A DNA stretch of 64,000 bases from positions 124,001-188,000 of the forward strand of contig NZ_FORP01000006.1 of the NCBI RefSeq assembly GCF_900114035.1. Reading direction: 5' to 3'. Both the position numbers and the translations under genes were made by a program. The stretch comes from Amycolatopsis sacchari. Its GTDB lineage: Bacteria; Actinomycetota; Actinomycetes; Mycobacteriales; Pseudonocardiaceae. A model generated the notes under the pieces. It was given only the letters and a program-made list of their open reading frames with translations, was not told the DNA's origin and searched no databases. Positions 1 to 7,907 of the stretch are shown here, piece after piece; within the stretch, counting starts at the first letter, position 1, and every line of letters begins with the position of its first letter.

Positions 1-6
1 CACAGC

Positions 7-124
7 TTGCCCACAGGGTCTGACCAGCGCTTTTCCCGGGTCACCTCACGGCTGTCCCCAAGTTGTACACAGTCGCGGGGCCACCTGTGATTCGTTCGGC
101 CTGCTCTTCCACAAGCTGTCCACA
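7..124. promoter_or_regulatory. DnaA-box-like cluster upstream of dnaB
   Basis: This stretch lies in the 297-base non-coding leader of dnaB. It holds TTGCCCACA at 7-15, CTGTCCCCA at 52-60, TTGTACACA at 63-71 and CTGTCCACA at 116-124. Three of these differ by one base from the actinobacterial DnaA box TTGTCCACA. The rest of the leader (125-297) holds a strong GAGGAGG ribosome-binding site just before the GTG start and nothing else recognisable. Binding by DnaA is inferred from sequence only. Confidence 0.45.
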
Positions 125-297
125 AGGTGTCCCCAAGCGATCAACAGGCAGGTTTGCCTTGCTCCTTCCGAGCGATCTAGCGTGCCCGGGAAGCAGTAGC
201 GCGCAGTGCGCGACACGCCCGCCCCCAGAGGTGGGCGCCGAGCCGGTGAGACGGCATAATCGAACTGGTGTTCGCTTGACGAGGAGGTGTCCGCGCG

Positions 298-1701
298 GTG
301 GCGCTGACGGACGACCGCGGTCCCGCCTACGCATCCGATCCCGGTCCGGAGGACCCGGGGCCGCGACGCGGTGAGTTCGACCGGCAGCCGCCACAGGACG
401 TGGCGGCGGAGCAGTCGGTGCTCGGCGGCATGCTGCTGTCGAAGGACGCGATCGCCGACGTGGTCGAGGCCCTCGGCCCGAGCGACTTCTACCTGCCGAA
501 GCACCAGGCGGTCTACGACTGCATCCTCGACCTGTACGGCCGCGGCGAGCCGGCGGACCCGATCACCGTCTCCGCCGAGCTGGAGCGCCGCGGCGAGCTG
601 GCGCGCGTCGGCGGCGCCCCGTACCTGCACACGCTGATCGCGACGGTGCCGACCGCCGCGAACGCCGGGTACTACGCCGAGATCGTCGCCGAGAAGGCGA
701 TCCTGCGGCGGCTCGTCGAGGCCGGCACGAGGATCGTGCAGTACGGCTACGGCGCCGCGAACGAGGGCGGCGAGATCAACGAGGTCGTCGACCGCGCGCA
801 GGCGGCGATCTACGAGGTCACCGAGCGGCGCACCAGCGAGGACTACATCGCGCTGGAAGAGCTGCTGCAGCCCACGATGGACGAGATCGACGCGATCGCG
901 TCCCGCGGTGGCACCGCGCAGGGGGTGCCGACGGGGTTCGCCGACCTCGACGAGGTCACCAACGGGCTGCACGCCGGTCAGATGATCATCGTCGCGGCCC
1001 GTCCCGGTGTCGGCAAGTCGACACTGGGGCTGGACTTCGCCCGGTCCTGCTCCATCAAGCACGGCATGACCAGCGTCATCTTCTCGCTGGAAATGAGCCG
1101 GATCGAAATCGTCATGCGCATGCTCTCGGCCGAGGCGCGCATCCGCCTCGCCGACATGCGTGGTGGCCGCATGTCCGACGACGACTGGACGCGGCTGGCG
1201 CGGCGGATGAGCGAGATCAGCGAAGCACCGCTGTTCATCGACGACTCGCCGAACATGACGATGATGGAGATCCGGGCGAAGGCGCGGCGGCTCAAGCAGC
1301 GCAACGACCTCAAGCTCGTCGTGGTCGACTACATGCAGCTGATGACGTCCGGTAAGCGCGTCGAATCGCGGCAGCAGGAGGTTTCGGAGTTCTCGCGGCA
1401 GCTGAAGCTGCTGGCGAAGGAGCTCGAAGTCCCGGTGGTCGCGATCAGCCAGCTGAACCGTGGTCCCGAGCAGCGCACCGACAAGCGGCCGATGCTGTCG
1501 GACCTGCGTGAGTCCGGTTCGCTGGAGCAGGACGCCGACATGGTCATCCTGATCAACCGCCCCGACGCGTGGGAGCGGGACGACCCGCGTGCCGGCGAGG
1601 CGGACCTGATCCTGGCGAAGCACCGTGCCGGCCCGACGAGCACGATCGTCGTCGCGCACCAGCTGCACTACAGCCGTTTCGCGGACCTCGCCCAGACCTG
1701 A
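298..1701 (+). CDS. dnaB: replicative DNA helicase DnaB
   Basis: Hexameric 5'-3' helicase that unwinds DNA at the replication fork and is loaded at oriC. The 467-residue length is normal for an intein-free DnaB. An N-terminal primase-interaction domain (about residues 25-125) is followed by a RecA-like motor with Walker A ARPGVGKST near residue 232, Walker B/DYMQL near 344 and RESGSLEQDAD near 404. The common intein insertion site at Walker A is empty. The GTG start is chosen because GAGGAGG lies at the right distance upstream. The next gene converges with only 7 bases between stops. Confidence 0.98.
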   Translation: MALTDDRGPAYASDPGPEDPGPRRGEFDRQPPQDVAAEQSVLGGMLLSKDAIADVVEALGPSDFYLPKHQAVYDCILDLYGRGEPADPITVSAELERRGELARVGGAPYLHTLIATVPTAANAGYYAEIVAEKAILRRLVEAGTRIVQYGYGAANEGGEINEVVDRAQAAIYEVTERRTSEDYIALEELLQPTMDEIDAIASRGGTAQGVPTGFADLDEVTNGLHAGQMIIVAARPGVGKSTLGLDFARSCSIKHGMTSVIFSLEMSRIEIVMRMLSAEARIRLADMRGGRMSDDDWTRLARRMSEISEAPLFIDDSPNMTMMEIRAKARRLKQRNDLKLVVVDYMQLMTSGKRVESRQQEVSEFSRQLKLLAKELEVPVVAISQLNRGPEQRTDKRPMLSDLRESGSLEQDADMVILINRPDAWERDDPRAGEADLILAKHRAGPTSTIVVAHQLHYSRFADLAQT

Positions 1702-1708
1702 GCCGGGT

Positions 1709-2701
1709 TCAGCGCTCGTCGAGGACGCCGAGCAGAGCCGAGGCGACGCGGGCGACCGACTGGTCGTTGTCGTGGGCCAGCTGCGCCAGGAGTTCCCGCG
1801 CGGCGGCCTTCGGCAGCTCGAGCAGTGCCTGGGTCACGCGGATGCGCGCGGCGGAATCCGCGGTTTCGGCGAGCGCGCCGGTCAGCGCGGTGATGATCCG
1901 GTCCGCCACAGCCGGGTCCGACGCGAGCGTGCCCAGCACCTCGGCCGCTTCGACGTCGTTCGCACCCTCGATGATCATTTCGACGAGCGTCGGCACGGCC
2001 GTCGGCGCGCCACGCCGCGCCGAAGCGAGGGCGGCCTGCCGGCGCACGCCCGGGTCCGGGTCGTCCAGTGCGTCCGCGAGCGCCGCCGTCGCCTCGTCCC
2101 CGGGCAGCTCCGCGAGAGCCAGCACCGCCCGGCGCCGGATGCCGGCGTCCTCCGACCTCAGGCCGGACGCCAGGCTCGCCACACCGTCACCCGTGCGCGC
2201 GAGCGCCCACCGCAGGGCGCCCGCGACGTTCGCGTCGGGTTCGGTGAGGACCGCGCTGGCCAGCAGTTCGGCGGGTACCGGCAGGTCCTCGGCCAGCACC
2301 GCCTGCTGCCGCCGGGCGGCGAAGGGTGAGCCGAGGCCGTGCAGGAGTTCGACGGTGCGCAGGACGTCCTGCCAGCCGGAGGGCGCCGAGGCGTCGATCG
2401 CCCGCAGCCGCTGGAGCAGTTCCTGCTCCCGCTTCAGCCGCTCCTCTGTCCGCCGGATGAGGTCGCCGACCAGCGTGGACGGGGTGAAGGCGGGGTCCTC
2501 CAGCGCCCGTCCGATCTGGCGCAGCGACAGCCCGAGCGACCGCAGACCTTCCACGTGGAAGATCCGCCGGATGTCCTCCTCGGAGTACTCGCGGTAGCCG
2601 CCCACGGTCCGGCCGGTCGGGCGCACCAGCCCGAGTGAGTCGTAATGCCGCAGCATCCGGGTGCTCACCCCGGACCGGCGCGCCACCTCGCCGATCAGCA
2701 T
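1709..2701 (-). CDS. MerR-family regulator with C-terminal HEAT repeats
   Basis: One-component transcription regulator. Residues 1-70 are a MerR winged helix (IGEVARRSGVSTRMLRHYD, then the GGYREYSEEDIRRI wing), residues about 80-105 form the usual dimerising coiled coil, and residues about 115-330 are alanine-rich HEAT-type helical pairs such as PGVRRQAALASARRG. The HEAT region replaces the small effector domain of ordinary MerR proteins, so it probably senses a protein partner rather than a small molecule (inference). It lies 4 bases downstream of another HEAT protein and is probably cotranscribed with it from the MerR-type promoter at 3378-3408, implying autoregulation. Confidence 0.85.
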   Translation of the reverse strand: MLIGEVARRSGVSTRMLRHYDSLGLVRPTGRTVGGYREYSEEDIRRIFHVEGLRSLGLSLRQIGRALEDPAFTPSTLVGDLIRRTEERLKREQELLQRLRAIDASAPSGWQDVLRTVELLHGLGSPFAARRQQAVLAEDLPVPAELLASAVLTEPDANVAGALRWALARTGDGVASLASGLRSEDAGIRRRAVLALAELPGDEATAALADALDDPDPGVRRQAALASARRGAPTAVPTLVEMIIEGANDVEAAEVLGTLASDPAVADRIITALTGALAETADSAARIRVTQALLELPKAAARELLAQLAHDNDQSVARVASALLGVLDER

Positions 2702-2705
2702 CCGG

Positions 2706-3365
2706 TCACGCGCCCCGCTCCGGGCCGAGCGCGACGATCCGCTTCGCCTCGTCGACGTCCAGGTCGAAACCGGCGTCCGGGTCCTGGAGCAGGCGCCGCG
2801 TCGCCCTGGCGTGGGCGCGCACCTCGGGGTCGGCGTTCGTCATCGCCTCCCGCAGGGCCGGCTCGATCACGTCCCCGAGCGCGACGAGCGCCCGGCTGAG
2901 GCTCAGCCGCACGGCCCGGTCGCCACGGCCGAGTTGTGCCGCCAGCTGCGTGGCCAACTCCTTCTCCTCCCCGGCGGGCACGAGCACCACGGCCGCACGC
3001 CACGCGCTCCGCGCGACCTCGTCGTCGGCGTCGTGCAGCAGCGACCGCGTGATCGCGGGCCAGGCCGTCCGGTCCCCGATCTTGGACAACGTGTGCAACG
3101 CCTGGCTGCGGGCCTGGGCGCGCTCGGAGCGGAGCTCCGCCAGGAGCCTGGGCACCGTGAGCTCCGCGGGCAAGCGGGTCAACGCCCAGGTGAGCATGTC
3201 ACGCACGAAGAAGTCCGGCTCGACGGCGCACCGCGCGAGGAGTGCGTCGACCAAGCCGGGGTCGGGCTGCGTACCCGCCGCGAGAGCCGCCTTGAGCCGC
3301 ACCGACGAGTTGTCCGCCCGCAGTGCGTCCAGCAGCCGTGTGGATGTCGGGTTGATGGGGACCAC
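2706..3365 (-). CDS. HEAT-repeat protein
   Basis: A 219-residue soluble protein made almost wholly of HEAT/PBS-lyase-like helical repeats, for example SSVRLKAALAAG, AQARSQALHTLSKIG and RAVRLSLSRALVALG. There is no signal peptide or membrane segment. It is the first gene of a two-gene operon whose second gene is a MerR regulator with its own HEAT domain, so the two may interact or share a ligand (inference). The GTG start directly follows GGGGAGGAG, slightly too close for an ideal ribosome-binding site. The transcript from the promoter at 3378-3408 would have a leader of only a few bases. Function unknown. Confidence 0.75.
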   Translation of the reverse strand: MVPINPTSTRLLDALRADNSSVRLKAALAAGTQPDPGLVDALLARCAVEPDFFVRDMLTWALTRLPAELTVPRLLAELRSERAQARSQALHTLSKIGDRTAWPAITRSLLHDADDEVARSAWRAAVVLVPAGEEKELATQLAAQLGRGDRAVRLSLSRALVALGDVIEPALREAMTNADPEVRAHARATRRLLQDPDAGFDLDVDEAKRIVALGPERGA

Positions 3366-3377
3366 CTCCTCCCCACC

Positions 3378-3408
3378 AGTGAAGACCTTGTCACGGTGTC
3401 AAGGTCAA
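3378..3408 (-). promoter_or_regulatory. MerR-type promoter with 19-bp spacer and dyad
   Basis: Read on the minus strand, a -35 TTGACC (3403-3408) and a -10 TTCACT (3378-3383) are separated by exactly 19 bases, the over-long spacing typical of MerR-activated promoters. The spacer contains the dyad CCTTG...CAAGG at 3386-3404, 16 of 18 arm positions matching. It drives the HEAT protein and the MerR-HEAT gene. The -35 overlaps the stop codon of the gene ending at 3405. Confidence 0.65.
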
Positions 3409-3788
3409 GAACCGAGGACGCCGCAGCGGTGCAGGCTCTCCTCGACCCGCAGGCGCTCGATCTCCCGTTCCAGCCCGGGCGGCAGCGTGTCGAGCCACTG
3501 CTCCTCGCCGACGGCGCGGCACGCCTGTGCCAGCAGCTCGTCGTAGGCCTGTTCCGTCGCGAAACGGCGCACGGCCGGGGCGTGCGGGGGCAACCGGTCC
3601 AGTGCCCGGCGGACGCGGCGCAGGTCGGCGGCCAGGCGTTCGATGGGCGGGCCGGCCGGGGCCGGCGGGCGCCGTCGTTCCCGCCAGGCGAAGGCGACGC
3701 GGGGGAGCTTGGCGAACAGCCAGAACACGAGCAGCGGTCCGAGGCAGACCGCGAAGTAGGCGAGCACGTTCCCGATGGGGACCGTCAT
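3405..3788 (-). CDS. small membrane-anchored hypothetical protein
   Basis: A 127-residue protein with one N-terminal hydrophobic segment (residues about 5-25, NVLAYFAVCLGPLLVFWLFA) followed by a basic, charged helical cytoplasmic part. The family is not recognised. The ATG at 3788 is preferred because it places the membrane segment at the N terminus; an upstream in-frame start would add 19 polar residues. It is transcribed toward the HEAT/MerR operon, and its stop codon overlaps that operon's -35 box, so read-through could affect the regulated promoter. Confidence 0.6.
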   Translation of the reverse strand: MTVPIGNVLAYFAVCLGPLLVFWLFAKLPRVAFAWRERRRPPAPAGPPIERLAADLRRVRRALDRLPPHAPAVRRFATEQAYDELLAQACRAVGEEQWLDTLPPGLEREIERLRVEESLHRCGVLGS

Positions 3789-3876
3789 GCCTGAGGATAG
3801 GCGCGGGCCCCACGGCCTCCGCCACTCTTGACCGGTTCCGGGCACGTGGAATATCTCCCGCCCCGCGGACGTCGGT

Positions 3877-3900
3877 TATCTTCGTAGTTGAACATTCAAC
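3877..3900 (+). promoter_or_regulatory. -10 box and dyad operator of the dioxygenase gene
   Basis: TATCTT at 3877-3882 could be a -10 box. It is followed by GTTGAACATTCAAC at 3887-3900, a dyad with 6-base arms (GTTGAA/TTCAAC) around two bases. The dyad covers the expected transcription start. TTGNNN..CAA dyads are typical of MarR-family operators. No MarR gene is in the neighbourhood, so the repressor would act in trans (inference). Confidence 0.5.
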
Positions 3901-3914
3901 CGATGGAGGCTGCG

Positions 3915-4688
3915 ATGGGTGCGACCCCCGTGCTGTACCTGAGCCACGGCGCGCCGCCGCTCGCCGACGACGCCACGTGGACCCGCCAGCTCGCGGACTG
4001 GTCGGCGGAACTGCCGCGCCCCAAGGCGATCCTGGTCGTGTCGGCGCACTGGGAGGAGGCGCCGCTCACCCTCGGCGCCACGACGACGGTCCCGCTCGTC
4101 TACGACTTCTGGGGCTTCCCCCAGCGCTACTACCAGGTGACCTACCCGGCGCCGGGAGCACCGGAACTCGCCGAGAAGGTCCGCAAGCTGCTGCACGGAC
4201 CCGGTACGCCCGTGCACGACGCACCCGACCGCGGCCTCGACCACGGCGCCTACGTGCCGCTCGTGGAGATGTACCCCGACGCCGACATCCCGGTGCTGCA
4301 GCTGTCGATGCCCTCGCTCGACCCGCGTGAACTGTTCACGCTCGGGCGCAAGCTCCGGCCGCTGCGCGACGAAGGGGTGCTGATCATCGGCAGCGGTTTC
4401 TTCACGCACAACCTCGCCGCGATGCGCCAGGTGGACGGCACCGACGGCCGCCCGCCGCTCTGGTCGGCCGAGTTCGACGCGTGGGGCGACGAGATGCTCC
4501 GCACCGGGAACGTCGACGCGCTGCTGGACTTCCAGCGCAAGGCCCCGGCCGCCACGCTCGCGCATCCGCGCATCGAGCACTTCGCGCCGCTGTTCGTGAC
4601 CCTCGGCGCGGGTGACGAAGCCGCACCGGAGACCGTCATCGACGGCTACTGGTACGGCCTCGCCAAACGCTCCGTGCAGCTGGGCTGA
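3915..4688 (+). CDS. ygiD: LigB/DODA-type extradiol dioxygenase
   Basis: Class III extradiol ring-cleaving dioxygenase of the 4,5-DOPA dioxygenase family, a cytoplasmic Zn/Fe enzyme acting on catechol-type substrates. The 257-residue length is typical. Candidate metal ligands are the His of SHGAPP (about residue 10), AHWEE (about 44) and DHGAY (about 109); the family motifs WGFPQRYYQ and GSGFFTHN are also present. The ATG at 3915 is chosen because GGAGG lies 5 bases upstream; in-frame TTG and ATG codons at 3888 and 3903 would lie over the dyad operator or the ribosome-binding site. The actual substrate cannot be told from the sequence. Confidence 0.88.
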   Translation: MGATPVLYLSHGAPPLADDATWTRQLADWSAELPRPKAILVVSAHWEEAPLTLGATTTVPLVYDFWGFPQRYYQVTYPAPGAPELAEKVRKLLHGPGTPVHDAPDRGLDHGAYVPLVEMYPDADIPVLQLSMPSLDPRELFTLGRKLRPLRDEGVLIIGSGFFTHNLAAMRQVDGTDGRPPLWSAEFDAWGDEMLRTGNVDALLDFQRKAPAATLAHPRIEHFAPLFVTLGAGDEAAPETVIDGYWYGLAKRSVQLG

Positions 4689-4691
4689 CAC

Positions 4692-4735
4692 CCGGACGCG
4701 GGTTCGGGGCGCCGTTGCCCCGGACCCGCGTCCGG
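4692..4735. terminator. bidirectional stem-loop terminator
   Basis: A 19-bp stem (4692-4710 with 4717-4735) containing one G-T pair closes a 6-base loop between the convergent ends of the dioxygenase gene and the repeat protein. There is no long U-tract, as is common in GC-rich actinobacteria. Confidence 0.75.
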
Positions 4736-4742
4736 TTCCGCG

Positions 4743-7739
4743 TCAGTGCTGGAAGGGCAGACGCAGCCCCTCGCCGCCGGTCAGCTTGTCGACCAGCGAC
4801 GCCGGGCTGGCGTCCAGGTTCGGCAGCGCGGGCAGCTGGGCCTGCGGCAGCACCCCGCCGACGTTCTCCGGCAGGACGTGCTGACCGGCCAGTGCGTCGG
4901 CACCCGGGGCCAGCGGCAGCTTCGGCAGCACCGCGGTGACCGCCTCCGCGCCCGGCACCGCGTCCACCGACGGCAGCGCGCCGTTCTTCGGGAGCAGCGA
5001 CATGTTGGTGGCGATGTCGGTCAGGTCCGTGCGGGCCGACCGCTGGGCGGGCAGGCTGCGCAGGTCGGGCAGCTTCGGCAGGCTGGTCGCCGACAGCTCC
5101 GAGGTCCTCGCGGGCAGGTCGATGACCGACGCCTCACGGTCGGCCACGAGGACGTCCGTGACGTTGCGCGTGTCCGAGTCCGCCACGGCGAGCAGGCCGG
5201 GCGAGATGTCGAAGATCTGCGCCACGACGCCCAGCGGGACCTGCTTGTCCAGCCCCGACAGCGCCTTGTGGTGGCCCGCCGTCTCGGTGTCACCGCTGAC
5301 GGTGCCGACGGTCGTGTTGTCCGCGACCGCGTGCGCGACCCCGCCGAGCGAAGCGGCGACGCCGAACACCTGAGCCACGGCCGCGACCGGCACGTCGAAG
5401 ATGTCGCCGGACAGCGCACCGTCCACACCGGACGTCGTGGAGTCACCGCCCGAGGTGGCCTCGGTGTTGTTCAGCCCGGTGCCGCGCGCGACACCGACCA
5501 GGCTGGCCGCGTCGCCGAAGACCTGGGCGACCGGCAGCGCGTCGGCGCTGACCACGTTGCCCGCGATCGAGCCACCGTCGCCGTTCGTCGCGGAGTCACC
5601 GCCCGCCGTGGACACGACGTCGTTGACCGCCTCGCCGGAGGCGACACCGCCCCACACCGCACCGAGGCCGAACACCGAAGCGGCCGAGCCCACGGGCACC
5701 CGCACCAGGTTGCCCGCCAGCGAGCCGCCCTCGCCGGTCGAGTGGCTGTCGCCACCCGCGGTCGAGTCGGTCAGGTTCTCGCTCGCGCCGAAGCCGTTCC
5801 CGATCCAGGCGGCGCCGAGGCCGTGGACCTGCGTGGGCAGCGACACCGGGACGTCGCCGATGTTGCCGGCGAGGAAGCCCTCCTTGCCGTTGGCCTTCAG
5901 GTCGCCGCCGGCCTGCGAGGTGGTGTCGGTCGTGGCCGCACCGTGGCCCTGGCCGATCCAGGCGCCGCCGATGCCGAACACCTGCGCCGGCAGCGAAACC
6001 GGCGCGGCGATCAGGTTCGCGCTGCCCGCACCGTGGTCGTCCTGGGTGTTGCCACCCCCGCCCGCGGTGACGTCCTTGGTCTCCTCGGCCGCACCGGTGC
6101 CCTGGCCGATCCAGGAACCGCCCACGCCGAACACCTCGGCGGGCACGGCCACCGGGACCTGCACGACGTTGCCGGCGCCGGTCGAGTCGTTGCCGAGGCT
6201 GCCGTTGTAGCCACCGGCGGTGACGGTCTTGTCCTCGGTCGCCGAGCCGGACGCGTTGCCGATCCAGGAACCGCCCACGCCGAACGCCTCGACGGTGCCC
6301 GCGGGCTGCGGGTGCACGCTGTTGCCGCCCAGGAACGACCCGTTGCCGTTGGTGTAGGTGTTGCCACCGGCGGCGGTGTCGACCTCGTTGTCGCAACCGG
6401 TCGCGTGAGCGTTGCCGATCCAGGTGCCGCCGACGCAGAACGCCTCGACGGGCAGCGCGACCGGAGCGTCGACGATGTTGCCCGAACCCGCACCGTTCTG
6501 GCCGGTGGTGGACGTCGTACCGCCCGCCTGCGCGTCCGTGCTGATGATGTTCCCGGCGCGCTGGACGTCGGAGCCCGCCACCGAGTTCCCGATCCAGGCC
6601 GCGGCGTTGCCCACGACGGTGGCGGGCACCGCACCCTGCGGCTGGACGACGTTCCCCCCGAGGAACGCCTCCTCACCCTGCGTCTGGATGTACTGGTCGC
6701 CGTGCGGACCCGCCTTGGTGTCGCCGGCGGCCGCGGCGGAAGCCGCGCTGCCTGCCGCGTCGGCGTCGCCGCCCCAGGACACGGCGTTGTTCGAAGCCTT
6801 GACCGGCAGGGCGATCGGCAGCGCCGCCACGTTGCCGGTGCCCGCGCCGTGCGAGCCGGCCGTGTCGACGTAGCCGCCCGAGGTGGCTTCGCTGGTGCTG
6901 TCGAAGTCGGTCTCGGCATGGCCGAGGAACCAGCCGAGCGCGTTGCCCGACACCTGCACGGGGGTGGCGCCCTGCGGGCTCACCACGTTCCCCGCCACCG
7001 CACCGTTGGTGCCGTCGGTCGTGGTGTCACCGGTGGTGGCGGCGGACTGCGTCGCGCTGCCCGAGGTCCGGCCACTGCCGACGAGGCCGAGCGCGTTGCC
7101 GGAGATCTGCACCGGCAGCGCCCAGTCGAGGTTCACGGCGTTGCCCGCGAGGCCGCCGCGCTCACCGCTGGTGCTGACGTCGCTGTTGTGCTCGTAGACC
7201 TGCGTCGAGTCGGACTGGACCGCGGCGTCGCCGAGCACGCCGACAGCGTTGCCGGTGATCTGGATCGGCAGCGCGACGTTGCCGACGACCTTGTTGCCCA
7301 TCACCGGGTCGCCGGTGGACTCCACCGAAGGGCGGGTGACCTGGTCGGTGCGCTGCCCGCCGCCGGCGTGCGACAGCGACTGGCCGACCTGGCTCGCCGC
7401 GCCGGTGACCTTGGTCGTGACCCCGTTGGTCGCGCTCAGCGCGGGTGACGCGGGCTTGAGGGCCCCGGTCTTGCTGACCGGCGCGAGCGCGCGGTTCAGC
7501 TTGTCCGTGACGGGCTTGGTGCTGATCTCCTTGTGGACATCCGGCAGGTTGACCTGCTTGCCGAGGGTTCCGACGGCGTTCTGCGAGATGTCGACGGGGA
7601 TGCTGGCGTTCAGGTCCAACGGTCCGGCGGGGGTGTCCGGGTTGACGTTCTCGTCGGCCGAGGCGATGCCGGTGCCCAGCATCAGCAGGCCACCCGTGAC
7701 CAGCGCGGTCTGGAATCCGCGCTTTGCCCAGGTCTGCAT
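4743..7739 (-). CDS. large secreted chaplin-like tandem-repeat protein
   Basis: A 998-residue exported protein. The signal peptide (residues 1-27, WAKRGFQTALVTGGLLMLG then ASADE) is followed by about 14 tandem units of some 51 residues (residues about 150-850), then a Pro/Leu-rich tail. The unit has the pattern GNxVxxPxAxPxxVxGxxxxWxG followed by a Gly/Thr/Ala stretch ending AGGD. GNVVQVPVAVP in one unit closely resembles the chaplin segment of Streptomyces surface amyloids. One unit carries two Cys (EAFCVGG and ATGCDN). The family is not firmly named; a beta-rich surface or matrix protein is inferred. The ATG at 7739 is chosen for AGGAG upstream and the signal peptide. It leads a cluster of three secreted proteins. 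Confidence 0.8.
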   Translation of the reverse strand: MQTWAKRGFQTALVTGGLLMLGTGIASADENVNPDTPAGPLDLNASIPVDISQNAVGTLGKQVNLPDVHKEISTKPVTDKLNRALAPVSKTGALKPASPALSATNGVTTKVTGAASQVGQSLSHAGGGQRTDQVTRPSVESTGDPVMGNKVVGNVALPIQITGNAVGVLGDAAVQSDSTQVYEHNSDVSTSGERGGLAGNAVNLDWALPVQISGNALGLVGSGRTSGSATQSAATTGDTTTDGTNGAVAGNVVSPQGATPVQVSGNALGWFLGHAETDFDSTSEATSGGYVDTAGSHGAGTGNVAALPIALPVKASNNAVSWGGDADAAGSAASAAAAGDTKAGPHGDQYIQTQGEEAFLGGNVVQPQGAVPATVVGNAAAWIGNSVAGSDVQRAGNIISTDAQAGGTTSTTGQNGAGSGNIVDAPVALPVEAFCVGGTWIGNAHATGCDNEVDTAAGGNTYTNGNGSFLGGNSVHPQPAGTVEAFGVGGSWIGNASGSATEDKTVTAGGYNGSLGNDSTGAGNVVQVPVAVPAEVFGVGGSWIGQGTGAAEETKDVTAGGGGNTQDDHGAGSANLIAAPVSLPAQVFGIGGAWIGQGHGAATTDTTSQAGGDLKANGKEGFLAGNIGDVPVSLPTQVHGLGAAWIGNGFGASENLTDSTAGGDSHSTGEGGSLAGNLVRVPVGSAASVFGLGAVWGGVASGEAVNDVVSTAGGDSATNGDGGSIAGNVVSADALPVAQVFGDAASLVGVARGTGLNNTEATSGGDSTTSGVDGALSGDIFDVPVAAVAQVFGVAASLGGVAHAVADNTTVGTVSGDTETAGHHKALSGLDKQVPLGVVAQIFDISPGLLAVADSDTRNVTDVLVADREASVIDLPARTSELSATSLPKLPDLRSLPAQRSARTDLTDIATNMSLLPKNGALPSVDAVPGAEAVTAVLPKLPLAPGADALAGQHVLPENVGGVLPQAQLPALPNLDASPASLVDKLTGGEGLRLPFQH
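5150..7300 (-). repeat. about 14 tandem coding repeats of roughly 153 bp
   Basis: In-frame repeats inside the large secreted protein, period about 153 bases (51 codons). Units share GGxGGSWIGNxxG-like cores, but the DNA has diverged, so this is an old amplification rather than a recent slippage. The central units (about 5,750-6,450) are most alike, with near-identical VFGVGGSWIG cores. Confidence 0.75.
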
Positions 7740-7907
7740 TGAGAGTTTCTCCTTCTTCGTTGGGTTCCCTTGCGGGGCTTGTGGGGTGGGTGAAGTCACC
7801 CGAGGTCGCGGCGGAGGCGCGACGAGGACAAGCGGGGTGCGAGGGAACACGCGACCGGCACAGGAGAAACCGGCGAACAGGGCGCGTTCCGCTACCCCGC
7901 TCGCGAC

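Noticed and set aside
46-1668. Long open frame on the minus strand opposite dnaB
   Set aside because: It is the mirror of a strongly conserved gene in GC-rich DNA, with His/Arg/Asp-rich nonsense composition.
4746-7448. 900-residue open frame on the plus strand across the repeat protein
   Set aside because: Arg/Val/His-rich antisense of the repeats; no start signal and no domain.
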